Below are positions 10,304-19,595 of a DNA stretch of 64,000 nucleotides, piece after piece. Positions within the stretch are counted from its first letter, which is position 1. The number at the start of each line of letters is the position of its first letter. The translations under genes and the position numbers were made by a program. The stretch is from Mucilaginibacter gossypiicola (GTDB taxonomy: Bacteria > Bacteroidota > Bacteroidia > Sphingobacteriales > Sphingobacteriaceae): contig NZ_FOCL01000005.1 in assembly GCF_900110105.1 (NCBI RefSeq), forward strand, positions 186,001 through 250,000, written 5' to 3'. The notes under the pieces were generated by a model, which saw nothing but the letters and a program-made list of their open reading frames with translations, ran no database searches and had not been told where the DNA came from.

Positions 10304-12022
10304 ATGAAACCTCATTTATGGTTATTGGCATTGTGTGCCATATTGGTAACAATGTCTTGCAAAAAATCACCTTCATTGCATGGTGTTGAACAAAACAGTA
10401 AAGGTGTTGCCAACCCCAACGGTGCTACCGTATTTGTACACCCGGGCATTTTGCTTACAAAAGAATCTATTGATTACATCAAAACACAACTCAACTCCTC
10501 TTCCGATCCCTGGAGTACCTCATTTACCGCATTACAAACCACCTCATGGGCTTCTATAAGTTATAAAATGCAGGGGCCAACACCATTGGTTACACGCGAT
10601 CCTACCATAATAGCGAAGGATGGGATCGATTATGCCAATATCATTCAAAACGATTCTTATGCTATTTTTTGCCAGGGCCTGATGTGGAAGCTCACCGGCA
10701 ATAATAAATATGCTGATAACGCCATCAATATGCTCAACGCTTGGTCATCTACATTAAAGTCCATTACAAGTACCGGGCCTGATGTTTACCTGTGCGCCGG
10801 CTTTAATGGTTTTATTATGGCCAATGGCGCCGAACTTGTGCGTGATTATTCGGGCTGGAAAGCGGAAGATCTTCAAAAATGTAAGGATATGTTCCGCAAC
10901 ATCTGGTATCCCGTAATTAAAAGCATCGCGATTCCGGGCGGGGCCAACGGTACCTGGGATAGCGACAATGCGAAAGCCGTAATGGCCATGGGTATTTTCC
11001 TGGACGATCAGGGTATGTTTGATGCTGCGTATAACTATTTTTATAACGGTAGCGGCGATGGCACCGTAGCCCATTATTTTCTGCCTACCGGACAAAACCA
11101 GGAGTCCGGAAGAAAGCAGGGCTACGCGCAATTGGGCCTCTGCAACTTCGAAGAGCTATGCGAAATGGGTTATAACCAGGGTAAACCAGATATGTGGGTT
11201 GCAAAGGATACCATCATCAAGAAAGCTTTTGAATACGCCGCTAAATACAACCTTGGCGAAGATGTGCCTTATAATACAGCTTTCCCGGAGGTTTACGGCC
11301 AATGGGTATATCCGTCAATTTCAACAGATGGACGAGGGGTTTTCCGGCCGATTTATTACATGGCTTATAATCACTTTCATAACAGGCTTGGATCGGATAT
11401 GCCTTACACACAGCGTGTTTTAGAACAACACACACCAATTGAAAGACAAACTGACGGCACTGTTACTGACGGAACCGGCTGGGGTAGCCTTTTGTTTTAT
11501 CACCCATCGGCAGGTGGCCTAACCCCCGTAGCTGTAGGGGCGCTTAGGTGGGAGTTTGATGAGCTGGCGGGTTGGGGAGGTATACCCTGGGCCGAAAATT
11601 CGAAAGTGGCAGTGGCTAATGGTCAGCTCGAAGTATCAGGTTCAATAGGTACCTACGTGCGGGCCTGGCAGGGTTCTGCCTTGCTGGATCCGGTTACTTA
11701 TCCTTATCTCGCTCTTAAAGTTACTCAAATACCCAAGCTTAAGAAGAGCACAGACGATTGGGCCGTGCAGGCGTATTGGAGCGTTGGAGGTTCAAACCAC
11801 GACTACAGGTATGTCAGCAAAACAGATATGACCCTTTTAGGCACGCAGGTTTATGTTATTAAATGGGCTCCAAAAGGTGGTTTGAACGATGGTCTGCCAT
11901 TCCCGGCCGCCTCAACGACGGGAGGTTTATATCTCGATTTTGGTGATTGTGCAAGCGGTGAAAAGGCCAAAGTAGATTGGGTCCGATCCTATAAGACATT
12001 GGCGGATATACCAAACAATTGA
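10304..12022 (+). CDS. Alginate-lyase-family (alpha/alpha toroid) lipoprotein with C-terminal beta-sandwich (paralogue 1)
   Basis: Probable polysaccharide lyase exported as a lipoprotein (SPII signal with Cys19, TMSC). After the leader comes the FVHPGILLT motif shared by three paralogues in this window, then an alginate_lyase-like helical toroid to about residue 400. Conserved parts are NGTWDSDNA, SGRKQGYAQLG (Arg270, Tyr274) and RPIYYMAYNH. Residues about 410-572 form an extra beta-sandwich, perhaps carbohydrate-binding. Known relatives act on uronate polymers by beta-elimination (alginate, glucuronan), but the target here is not known. In paralogue 2 the residue aligned with Tyr274 is His246, so the catalytic set may differ. 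It follows susD1 by 77 bases and ends just before a terminator. The GH88 encoded downstream would be the natural next enzyme. Fold family fairly sure; lyase activity is inference. Confidence 0.78.
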   Translation: MKPHLWLLALCAILVTMSCKKSPSLHGVEQNSKGVANPNGATVFVHPGILLTKESIDYIKTQLNSSSDPWSTSFTALQTTSWASISYKMQGPTPLVTRDPTIIAKDGIDYANIIQNDSYAIFCQGLMWKLTGNNKYADNAINMLNAWSSTLKSITSTGPDVYLCAGFNGFIMANGAELVRDYSGWKAEDLQKCKDMFRNIWYPVIKSIAIPGGANGTWDSDNAKAVMAMGIFLDDQGMFDAAYNYFYNGSGDGTVAHYFLPTGQNQESGRKQGYAQLGLCNFEELCEMGYNQGKPDMWVAKDTIIKKAFEYAAKYNLGEDVPYNTAFPEVYGQWVYPSISTDGRGVFRPIYYMAYNHFHNRLGSDMPYTQRVLEQHTPIERQTDGTVTDGTGWGSLLFYHPSAGGLTPVAVGALRWEFDELAGWGGIPWAENSKVAVANGQLEVSGSIGTYVRAWQGSALLDPVTYPYLALKVTQIPKLKKSTDDWAVQAYWSVGGSNHDYRYVSKTDMTLLGTQVYVIKWAPKGGLNDGLPFPAASTTGGLYLDFGDCASGEKAKVDWVRSYKTLADIPNN

Positions 12023-12064
12023 GGTTTAAATTAAAAAAAGGTTTAATAAACGATAAAAGATAAG

Positions 12065-12092
12065 GAGCCGGCTACGGCCGGTTCTTTCTTTC
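12065..12092 (+). terminator. Rho-independent terminator after the first PUL operon
   Basis: An 8-bp stem GAGCCGGC/GCCGGTTC (one G-T pair) with a TACG loop is followed by TTTCTTTC. It lies 43 bases past the stop codon of the lyase-like gene and separates the fecR-susC-susD-lyase unit from the GH88 operon. Confidence 0.85.
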
Positions 12093-12123
12093 ATTGTATC
12101 AAAATATTAAACAGACGGAATAA

Positions 12124-12182
12124 TTCCCCCCTGCGATTGACCTGTCAGCCCCCTCTGCAGGTCTTGCTGCTAATTACCTTTG
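12124..12182 (+). promoter_or_regulatory. Composite promoter, copy A: paired C-runs plus -7 box, upstream of the GH88 operon
   Basis: ATTCCCCCCT at 12123-12132 and CCCCCT at 12149-12154 form a direct repeat (22 bp from T to T) with ATTGACC between. A perfect TAnnTTTG box, TACCTTTG, sits at 12175-12182, 21 bp after the second run. The same arrangement occurs five more times in the window. I read it as an activator site next to the -7 element. It gives a leader of roughly 190 bases to the GH88 start, with a LacI-like operator inside it. Confidence 0.7.
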
Positions 12183-12220
12183 ATTAATTATAAACCCGGA
12201 AAACATCGCTAAGCCCAATG

Positions 12221-12235
12221 TTAAAACGTTTTAGG
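12221..12235. promoter_or_regulatory. Putative LacI-family operator in the leader of the GH88 operon
   Basis: TTAAAACGTTTTAGG contains the perfect 12-bp palindrome TAAAACGTTTTA with a central CG, typical of LacI-family operators. It lies about 39 bases after the -7 box, inside the transcript, where a repressor would block elongation. Its near-copy (one mismatch in 15) is at 38754-38768 in the leader of susC2, and a LacI-family gene lies at 37223. Confidence 0.55.
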
Positions 12236-12377
12236 TAAAGTCGGCAGGCAAGTCAACTGGATAGCTGTCGGGAGACGTGCCTCTAGTGGCCGGATATAAT
12301 TAATTAGGTAGACCAATAACTATACAACATAGTTTTTAACACCAGGCACCGAAGTAAGTGTAAATAATATAACCATA

Positions 12378-13595
12378 ATGAATAGGATTGTCTGTAAATA
12401 TAAAATTGTCTTATTACTGATTTTTATTTGTGTAACCGGCAAGGCTGCAGGCCAGCAAAAGTTTTGGCCCGGCAAAGCCATCTTATATTGCGGCACTCAG
12501 GCGCTTCAAACCATCGCAGAAACAGCGGATACCGGAGTTAACCTTCCCCGCAGCATTGCATCAGGCGATAAAAACTGGCGTTATGTTGGTTACCGGGATT
12601 GGTGCAGCGGTTTTTGGCCGGGGATACTTTGGTACCTGTATGAAGCAACAGGTCAACCGCGATGGAAAGCTGAGGCCGCGCGTTTTACGACGGAGCTTTC
12701 ACCGCTTTCAAAACAACCGGGGTTTGACCACGATCTTGGATTTCAAATGTATAGCAGTTTCGGCAATGGATACCGGCTAACGCATGATCAGGCATACAAG
12801 CAAGTTTTACTCAGATCGGCCGATTCGCTTGCTACCTTGTTTAACCCCCGCGTAGGTACCATCCTGTCGTGGCCGCCTATGGTTAAAAAAATGGGCTGGC
12901 CGCATAATACCATTATTGATAATATGATCAACCTGGAGCTGTTGTTCTGGGCATCAAAAAACGGCGGAGGCAGCCGTTTATATAATATCGCTGTTAAACA
13001 CGCCGAAACTACCATGCGCAATCATTTTCGGCCCGATTTTACCTCTTACCACGTTGTAGTATATGATACGGTATCAGGCAAAAAAATAAAGGGAGTTACA
13101 CACCAGGGTTATGCCGACAGTAGCATGTGGGCCAGGGGCCAGTCATGGGCTATTTACGGGTTTACCATGTGCTACCGCGAAACACGCAAAAAGGAATTTT
13201 TGCAATTCGCACAAAAAGTAGCCGATGTATACCTGGCGAGGTTACCCGCCGATCTTATTCCTTATTGGGATTTTAACGCCCCTGATATACCCAACGCGCC
13301 GCGGGATGCGTCGGCTGCTGCCATTACGGCTTCTGCACTTTTGGAACTTTCAACTTTTGTTGCCCATAGCTCAAAGGCTAAAACGTACCGCGAAAAAGCT
13401 GAACAGATACTTGCACGGTTATCATCATCCGAATACCAAAGCAGGGATAAAAACCCTTCTTTTTTACTCCATTCAACCGGGCATAAACCCAACGGAACAG
13501 AAATTAATGCTTCAATTATCTATGCTGATTATTATTATCTGGAGGCATTGATCCGGTTAAAAAAACTTAATGAAAAACAAACCAAAAAATCCTGA
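12378..13595 (+). CDS. Glycoside hydrolase family 88, unsaturated glucuronyl hydrolase
   Basis: Removes the 4,5-unsaturated uronic acid left on oligosaccharides by polysaccharide lyases, by hydration of the vinyl ether. Signal peptide (1-26, ending AAGQ), so it acts in the periplasm. Family motifs: DWCSGFWPGILWYLYEA (74-90), DHDLGF with Asp119, HNTIIDNMINLELLFWA with Asp181, and HQGYADSSMWARGQSWAIYG (242-261). Asp119 and Asp181 match in spacing the two essential Asp residues of characterised GH88 enzymes. Length 405 residues is normal. It is the first gene of a run of eleven and lies two bases before the GH97 gene. Its presence implies that a lyase product is the substrate and fits the alginate-lyase-like genes on either side. 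Confidence 0.93.
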   Translation: MNRIVCKYKIVLLLIFICVTGKAAGQQKFWPGKAILYCGTQALQTIAETADTGVNLPRSIASGDKNWRYVGYRDWCSGFWPGILWYLYEATGQPRWKAEAARFTTELSPLSKQPGFDHDLGFQMYSSFGNGYRLTHDQAYKQVLLRSADSLATLFNPRVGTILSWPPMVKKMGWPHNTIIDNMINLELLFWASKNGGGSRLYNIAVKHAETTMRNHFRPDFTSYHVVVYDTVSGKKIKGVTHQGYADSSMWARGQSWAIYGFTMCYRETRKKEFLQFAQKVADVYLARLPADLIPYWDFNAPDIPNAPRDASAAAITASALLELSTFVAHSSKAKTYREKAEQILARLSSSEYQSRDKNPSFLLHSTGHKPNGTEINASIIYADYYYLEALIRLKKLNEKQTKKS

Positions 13596-13597
13596 AA

Positions 13598-15532
13598 ATG
13601 ATGCTTAATAAGCTGTGCCGCAACGCGAAAAAATGGATAGCCTGCTTATTGCTGAATAGCTGTGCCTGCATGGCCTGGGGCCAGGAAACGAAAGGAGGAG
13701 CGATCACCATTCAATCGCCTGATAAAAATGTCTCGTTCAGGTTTCACCAGTTGGCCGATTCAGGAAAGCGTACCATGTTTTATAGCGTAAATTATAAAAA
13801 CAAGCCGGTTATTCTTCAGTCCGTTCTTGATCTGCAAATGGATAATGATCTTTCAGAAAAGGCTATGGCCCTGAAAGTTGACCGGCATAAAAACTGGTGC
13901 GAAAACCTTTCGATAACAAGGGTAGACTCGTCGATGCACGATACAACATGGGTACCGGTAGTGGGCGAGAAAAGCCAGATCAGGGATCGTTACAACTCGG
14001 TTAATATCACCCTTGTAAAAGATGATAACCCCATTTATGTAATGCAGGTGCAGATAAGGGTTTACAACGAGGGCGTGGCGTTTCGTTATTATTTCCCCGA
14101 AAACCCTAAAGGAACTTATTATAATATCACTTCAGAAAACACGGAGTTTCACCTTCCCGAGGGTACGCAGGCCTGGTTTGCTAACTGGGCACAAGCACCG
14201 TATTATAAACTGCCATTAAAAAACTGGCCCGGCGAAAGCGAGCGCCCGTTAACCCTTGAATTACCTGATGGATTATACGCAGCACTTGGTGAAGCGCAAC
14301 TGGTAGATTACGCCCGCACAAAATTTAAGCTAAGCGTAAGTAAGCCATCTACCATTGTTACCTCGATGTTTGGGAGCGCGCAGTTGATCTCGCCGGTAGG
14401 CACCCCCTGGAGGACGATCATGGTCGCCGAAAAACCAGGTGACCTAATAGCGAATAATTATCTGATGCTTAACCTCAATGAGGCATCAAAAATAACCGGT
14501 ACAAGCTGGATAAAACCCGGCAAGATAATTCGGGTAATGGCACAGACAACTGCGGATGCGAAGGCAAATATCGATTTCGCGGTTAAACATAACCTGCAAT
14601 ACGTCCTGTTCGACTGGAAATGGTACGGCCCGGCTTTTAGTTTCAGTTCGGATGCCACCAAGGTTGCTATTCCGTATTTTGATTTGCCCGGCATAATCAG
14701 TTACGGGAAGGAAAAGGGAATAGGCGTCTGGCTGTACGTAAACCAACAGGCGCTATATGCACAGAGCGATAGTTTATTCGCGGTATATCATAAATGGGGT
14801 ATTAAAGGGGTGAAGTTCGGCTTTGTTCAGCAGGGATCGCACCGCTGGACAACCTGGGTTGAGAAAACTATTCAGCAGGCTGCCGCAGCCAATATGATGG
14901 TTAACATACATGACGATTGGCGTCCAACCGGCGAGCAGCGTACCTGGCCTAACCTAATGTCGGCCGAAGGCATCCGTGGCAATGAAGAAATGCCCGATGC
15001 CACACATAATACGGTCCTACCTTTTACACGCTACCTGGCCGGAGCTGCCGATTATACCATCTGTTACTTTGATAAACGCATTAAAACTACCCATGCGCAC
15101 CAGCTGGCATTGGCGGCTGTATATTATAGTCCGCTGCAAACACTTTACTGGTATGATAAACCCTCTGAGGTGCATAATGAACCCGAACTGGAGTTTTGGG
15201 ATAAGATCCCTGCCAGTTGGGATGATACACGTGTTATTCAGGGAAAACCCGGAGAATATATAGTTACAGCAAGGCGTAAAGGCTCAACCTGGTTTGTAGG
15301 TATGATCACTAACAATGACGCGCGCCAGGTAAAGTTCGAGTTGGATTTCCTTGATCAGGGAAAGAAATATAAGGCAACGATCTTTAGCGACGATCCATCT
15401 GTTAATACGGCAACCCATGTTAGCGTAAAAAGCCGGATCGTAACCAATACAAATGAATTGAAAAGCAGCCTTTTACCATCAGGCGGTCAGGCCTTAATAA
15501 TCGAAGATATTAACAACCTCAATAACAAGTAA
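13598..15532 (+). CDS. Glycoside hydrolase family 97 with atypical catalytic residues
   Basis: GH97 enzymes are exo-acting alpha-glucosidases (inverting) or alpha-galactosidases (retaining). A signal peptide ends near residue 28 (AWGQ). An N-terminal beta-super-sandwich (about 35-300), a TIM barrel (about 310-560) and a C-terminal beta domain are visible; 644 residues is the family length. PNLMSAEGIRGNEE carries the likely acid Glu463. Two departures: the KVDF motif that holds the nucleophile Asp of retaining members reads KFGF here (Gly408), and the His-Glu of inverting members reads HDDW (Asp439 in place of Glu, alignment from memory). It may therefore be a divergent inverting enzyme or have another specificity. 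It lies between the GH88 and kinase genes with near-zero spacing, so it is in the same operon. Confidence 0.9.
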   Translation: MMLNKLCRNAKKWIACLLLNSCACMAWGQETKGGAITIQSPDKNVSFRFHQLADSGKRTMFYSVNYKNKPVILQSVLDLQMDNDLSEKAMALKVDRHKNWCENLSITRVDSSMHDTTWVPVVGEKSQIRDRYNSVNITLVKDDNPIYVMQVQIRVYNEGVAFRYYFPENPKGTYYNITSENTEFHLPEGTQAWFANWAQAPYYKLPLKNWPGESERPLTLELPDGLYAALGEAQLVDYARTKFKLSVSKPSTIVTSMFGSAQLISPVGTPWRTIMVAEKPGDLIANNYLMLNLNEASKITGTSWIKPGKIIRVMAQTTADAKANIDFAVKHNLQYVLFDWKWYGPAFSFSSDATKVAIPYFDLPGIISYGKEKGIGVWLYVNQQALYAQSDSLFAVYHKWGIKGVKFGFVQQGSHRWTTWVEKTIQQAAAANMMVNIHDDWRPTGEQRTWPNLMSAEGIRGNEEMPDATHNTVLPFTRYLAGAADYTICYFDKRIKTTHAHQLALAAVYYSPLQTLYWYDKPSEVHNEPELEFWDKIPASWDDTRVIQGKPGEYIVTARRKGSTWFVGMITNNDARQVKFELDFLDQGKKYKATIFSDDPSVNTATHVSVKSRIVTNTNELKSSLLPSGGQALIIEDINNLNNK

Positions 15533-16441
15533 ATGACTGAAAATACCATTTATTCACCATATATTCTCTGTGCAGATGTTGGTGGTTCGCACATTACATG
15601 TGGCATCTGTGACTTAACAAATAATACTATACTTGAGCATACCTGGCTGAGGGCTGATGTAAACTGCCATGGTAATGCGGAAGAGATCTTAACGTCCTGG
15701 TCGGGAGCGTTCAAAGCTGTTCTTGAAAGCTCAAAGCTTACCGTTGCAGGTATTTCTATCGCCATGCCGGGTCCTTTTGATTATGATCAGGGCACCTCCT
15801 ATATCACCGGCCTTCATAAATATGAATCCATCTATAATGTAAACATCAGGGCTTACCTTGCCGAAACCCTGCACATCAGCCCTTCACTCATCAAATTCAG
15901 AAATGATGCCGAAGCAACCATTTTAGGTGAGTGCATTGCCGGGGCCGGAATGTCTTATCACAGCGTTATGGGGATAACCCTCGGCACCGGATTTGGATCG
16001 GCACAATTAAGAAACCAGATCATGAAAGACCTGAACCTTGGGAGCGTCGCCTACCGGGATACCATTGCCGACGATTATTTTTCAACACGCTGGTTTGTGA
16101 AACGTTTTAACGAATTAACAGGCCAAACCGTACAGAATGTAAAAGAGCTAACCTTGCTAAAGAAGACCAACAGCGAGGTCGCTGTGATATTTTATGAGTT
16201 TGGTAAAAACTTAGGTTCCTTTTTGCAAACCTGGACCGAGTTACTCGGCCCCGAAATACTGGTGATCTGCGGAAATATAGCCAAAGCATCCGATCTCTTT
16301 TTACCTGCCCTCAAAAGCCGGTTGGATACAATAGATATCGAGATTGCTCATCTGGGCGAGAACGCTCCGTTGATTGGTGCCGCCGCGCTTTTCAATAATA
16401 TGGAAAAGTCTTTCACTCCCTTTAATTACGCAAAAAAATAA
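15533..16441 (+). CDS. ROK family sugar kinase
   Basis: Cytoplasmic 302-residue protein of the ROK (repressor, ORF, kinase) family. It has the N-terminal phosphate-binding DVGGSHITCGI, the GISIAMPGPFDYDQG segment, FRNDAEATILGE with the likely catalytic Asp, and LGTGFGSA. There is no helix-turn-helix, so it is a kinase and not a repressor. The zinc-binding CxCGxxGCxE motif of many glucokinases of this family is absent. It starts directly after the GH97 stop codon and is followed after two bases by a sugar permease. Permease plus kinase suggests uptake and phosphorylation of a monosaccharide released by the operon's hydrolases (glucose or a similar hexose; not decidable). Confidence 0.85.
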   Translation: MTENTIYSPYILCADVGGSHITCGICDLTNNTILEHTWLRADVNCHGNAEEILTSWSGAFKAVLESSKLTVAGISIAMPGPFDYDQGTSYITGLHKYESIYNVNIRAYLAETLHISPSLIKFRNDAEATILGECIAGAGMSYHSVMGITLGTGFGSAQLRNQIMKDLNLGSVAYRDTIADDYFSTRWFVKRFNELTGQTVQNVKELTLLKKTNSEVAVIFYEFGKNLGSFLQTWTELLGPEILVICGNIAKASDLFLPALKSRLDTIDIEIAHLGENAPLIGAAALFNNMEKSFTPFNYAKK

Positions 16442-16443
16442 CT

Positions 16444-17676
16444 ATGACACCCAAACCTGAATTTACCGAAAAAAAATTCATCGTAACTTTTGTATTTGTT
16501 ACCTCGCTTTTTTTGATGTGGGGCTTGCTCCATTCCATGAGCGATGTGCTTAACAAACATTTTCAAACTGTACTTAACGTTACTAAGGCACAATCCGGCC
16601 TTATTCAGCTTTCGGTATTCGGTGCATATTTTGTGATGAGTATACCGGCCGGGTATTTTTTAAAAAAGTTTGGTTATAAGCCCGGTGTAATTTTAGGGCT
16701 GTTATTATTTGCTATTGGTACTTTCCTGTTCGTACCTGCTGCCAACGCCGCTTCATTCAACTTTTTCAGGGTAGCTCTCTTTATTTTGGGTTGTGGTATG
16801 GCCACACTCGAAACCGTGGCCCATCCCTTTGCCGCCGCACTTGGTGACCAGCGCACAAGTGATAGGCGGCTTAATTTTTCCCAGTCATTCAATGCCGTTG
16901 GTGCCATAATCGGTCCGGCCGTCGGTTCTTACTTTTTACTTCGTGCCACCTCCGGCCATTCAACAGATCTTTCATCGGTTAAATCATTGTATACGGCTAT
17001 CGGTTGCATTATACTGTTAATAGCCACCGCTTTTTTATTTGTAAAAGTACCTGTTTTGACAGATCCGCACGCCGCGTCCGCATCTGAAGAACCCGATGCA
17101 TTAAATATTGATACCGCTCCGTCAAAAAAGCTTTACGAGCACCGGCATTTTATATGGGCGGTAACAGCCCAGTTTTTTAACGTTGCCGCGCAAGGGGGCA
17201 CATGGGCATATTTCATTAACTATGGTCATGACGTAATGGGATTTAATGATCAGGCCGCAGGCAGCTATATGAGCATTTTTATGGCCATGATGGCAGCCGG
17301 CCGTTTTATAGGCACTTTCCTGATGCGCTTTATCGCCCCCAATAAACTACTCGCGGCATTTGCCGGCGGTAGCATTATCTCCTGTTTGATTGTTGCACAG
17401 GCCTGGGGATGGCCCTCTTACATCGCGTTGATGATGATCAATTTCTTTTTCAGCATTATGTTTCCTACAATTTTCAGTTTAGGGCTTAAAAACTTAGGCC
17501 GCCACACGCAACAGGCTTCATCATTCATATCGATGGGCGTGGTGGGCGGTGCCTTCTTCCCGCTTATTATGGGGCAGATTGCCAACCATGATGTGGCAAG
17601 GGCTTACTACCTGCCTATTATATGCTATGTAGTCATATTCCTGTTCGGGGCAAAATTTTATAAAGTTAAAAACTGA
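16444..17676 (+). CDS. MFS sugar transporter, FucP-like
   Basis: Inner-membrane proton-coupled permease of 410 residues with about twelve hydrophobic helices. The start FVTSLFLMWGLLHSMSDVLN and the segment QLSVFGAYFVMSIPAG match the FucP/glucose-galactose permease group of the major facilitator superfamily (usual motif there GxxFFxWG...DxLN). ETVAHPFAAALGD resembles the AxNPYxAALG helix of that group with changes. The substrate is a monosaccharide, L-fucose or a hexose; rhamnose is also possible given the enzymes around it. The next gene overlaps its stop codon (ATGA-type overlap), so they are translationally coupled. Confidence 0.88.
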   Translation: MTPKPEFTEKKFIVTFVFVTSLFLMWGLLHSMSDVLNKHFQTVLNVTKAQSGLIQLSVFGAYFVMSIPAGYFLKKFGYKPGVILGLLLFAIGTFLFVPAANAASFNFFRVALFILGCGMATLETVAHPFAAALGDQRTSDRRLNFSQSFNAVGAIIGPAVGSYFLLRATSGHSTDLSSVKSLYTAIGCIILLIATAFLFVKVPVLTDPHAASASEEPDALNIDTAPSKKLYEHRHFIWAVTAQFFNVAAQGGTWAYFINYGHDVMGFNDQAAGSYMSIFMAMMAAGRFIGTFLMRFIAPNKLLAAFAGGSIISCLIVAQAWGWPSYIALMMINFFFSIMFPTIFSLGLKNLGRHTQQASSFISMGVVGGAFFPLIMGQIANHDVARAYYLPIICYVVIFLFGAKFYKVKN

Positions 17677-19595
17677 TGAGGACAGGGCTGATCATATTTA
17701 TTTTATGGTTCTGCAGCCTATGCCGGTTTAGTTTATTGGCACAGGTAAAAATCGAGAAAAACGGTTATGATTTTTCATATCTCGACAGAAAAATAGCTGG
17801 CTGGGTTGATAGCGGCTACTATAAAGGGGCTTCGGTAATCGTTGTTAAAGATGATCGCGTTATACATAAACATTATTTTGGCAATTACGGCCCCGAGACG
17901 GTAGCCTACATAGCATCGGCAGGTAAGTGGCTTTCCGCTGCTACCATCGCGGCTGTAGTCGATGAAGGTAAACTGTCGTGGGATGACAAAGTTAGTAAAT
18001 GGCTGCCGGAATTTAAAGATCAAAAAGGGGAGGCTACCCTAAGGCAACTCTTTTCGCATACCGCTGGTTATCCCGACTATCAGCCGGCCGGGCGGCGTGC
18101 CGATAATTATCAAACCTTAAAGGAATCGATTTCGCATATAGTTGATTTGCCAGCCGATACGCTGGCGGGCGCTAAATTTAAATATGGAGGCCTTGCCATG
18201 CAGGTAGCAGGCAGGATGGCGGAGATAGCAACCGGAAAAGATTGGGAAACCATTTTTCAGGAAAAAATTGCCGGGCCATTAGGCATGAAGCTTACCCATT
18301 TTACACCGGTAAGCGATGTAGGCGGGCAAAACCCGATGCTGGGCGGAGGCGCGAGGGGCGGGCTTGATGATTATGCCCATTTTTTGAGCATGATCATGCA
18401 CAAGGGCGTGTATCAAGGCAAACGGGTACTTTCGTTAAAAGCGATACGGGAAATGCAGGCCGACCAGGTAGGGAAAGCAGAAATGAATGACCCGTATGTT
18501 GCTAATACCCGTGCAAGTGTACGTACCGATGTTTATGGCCTCGGCGAATGGAGAGAAGAAGTGGATGCCGATGGAAACGCGACACTGATCAGTAGCCCGA
18601 GCTGGGCCGGGGCCTATCCCTGGATCGATAAAAAAAATAACGTTTACGGCTTTATGCTTGCCCGCGTGGCTGAAATGAAAAACGGTTTTAATTCGTTTTT
18701 GGGCAGCCCCGTGCTACCGTTGTTAGTGAGAGATGTGCTGGCCAGGGCGAACCTTAAAAACACCAGACATGGTTACATCAAAACATCAGATGGTGCCACG
18801 CTTTACTACGAAGAAACAGGTAAAGGCGAACCGCTTATACTTTTACATGGCCACTCGTTTGACTGTACTGAATGGGATCCGCAATTTTTCGCGCTTGCAA
18901 AAAAGTACAGGGTGATCCGGTACGATCTCAGAGGATATGGCTGGTCGTCCATGCCATCTGAGAGTCAAAAAGCCCTGCATGCCGACGATCTGAAAAGTTT
19001 GATGGACCAGCTTCATATTGCCAGGGCACACATTGTCGGCCTGTCGCTGGGCGGATTTATCGTTACAGATTTTCTGACCTTGTATCCTGGCCGCCTACTT
19101 TCTGCTACTATGGCCAGTGGCGATATTTTTGACGTTCCCGGGCCTAGCAAGCCCTGGACCAACAGTGAAGCTGTTGCCCAGCGTGAAAAGATCAAAATAT
19201 GGCAGGCAAGAGGTGTGCAAAAAAGTAAACAAGAGTGGTTTAACGCGCTCACCAAACGCGGCGGAAAAAATATTGAAAGTTTGAGAGTCCCCGTCTGGAA
19301 TATGATCTACAAATGGGAGGCATGGCAACCGCAACACCTCGAGCCCCGGTTTTTACTTGGCAACGAGGCCGAAAGCAGGCTGATATCACAGAAAATAGAC
19401 GTACCGGTAATGGTGCTGACCGGCGAGTTTGACGCTAATCATCCGGATAAGTTATTAACTATCCTACCTGGGGCGAAGCAAGTGATCGTCCCTCATGCAG
19501 GGCATGTCAGTAATCTTGAAAACCCAAATGGGTTCAATCAAAAAATACTGGACTTTTTGAATACAATAAAGCTAAAAAAAGATGAAAAAAATTAG
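17676..19595 (+). CDS. Two-domain hydrolase: serine beta-lactamase-like domain fused to alpha/beta hydrolase
   Basis: A secreted 639-residue protein (signal peptide ending near LLAQ, 22-23). Residues about 30-355 form a class-C beta-lactamase/penicillin-binding-like domain with the SxxK motif SAGK (Ser81, Lys84) and Tyr170 (KYGG, where class C has YSN). Residues about 365-635 form an alpha/beta hydrolase with oxyanion motif LHGHS, nucleophile elbow GLSLGG (Ser457), Asp586 and His610, a complete triad. In a PUL both folds usually act as esterases, so a bifunctional deacylase for glycan decorations is my inference. No frameshift is seen, and the linker is short. It overlaps the MFS gene by one base and the GH127 gene by 14 bases. 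Confidence 0.85.
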   Translation: MRTGLIIFILWFCSLCRFSLLAQVKIEKNGYDFSYLDRKIAGWVDSGYYKGASVIVVKDDRVIHKHYFGNYGPETVAYIASAGKWLSAATIAAVVDEGKLSWDDKVSKWLPEFKDQKGEATLRQLFSHTAGYPDYQPAGRRADNYQTLKESISHIVDLPADTLAGAKFKYGGLAMQVAGRMAEIATGKDWETIFQEKIAGPLGMKLTHFTPVSDVGGQNPMLGGGARGGLDDYAHFLSMIMHKGVYQGKRVLSLKAIREMQADQVGKAEMNDPYVANTRASVRTDVYGLGEWREEVDADGNATLISSPSWAGAYPWIDKKNNVYGFMLARVAEMKNGFNSFLGSPVLPLLVRDVLARANLKNTRHGYIKTSDGATLYYEETGKGEPLILLHGHSFDCTEWDPQFFALAKKYRVIRYDLRGYGWSSMPSESQKALHADDLKSLMDQLHIARAHIVGLSLGGFIVTDFLTLYPGRLLSATMASGDIFDVPGPSKPWTNSEAVAQREKIKIWQARGVQKSKQEWFNALTKRGGKNIESLRVPVWNMIYKWEAWQPQHLEPRFLLGNEAESRLISQKIDVPVMVLTGEFDANHPDKLLTILPGAKQVIVPHAGHVSNLENPNGFNQKILDFLNTIKLKKDEKN

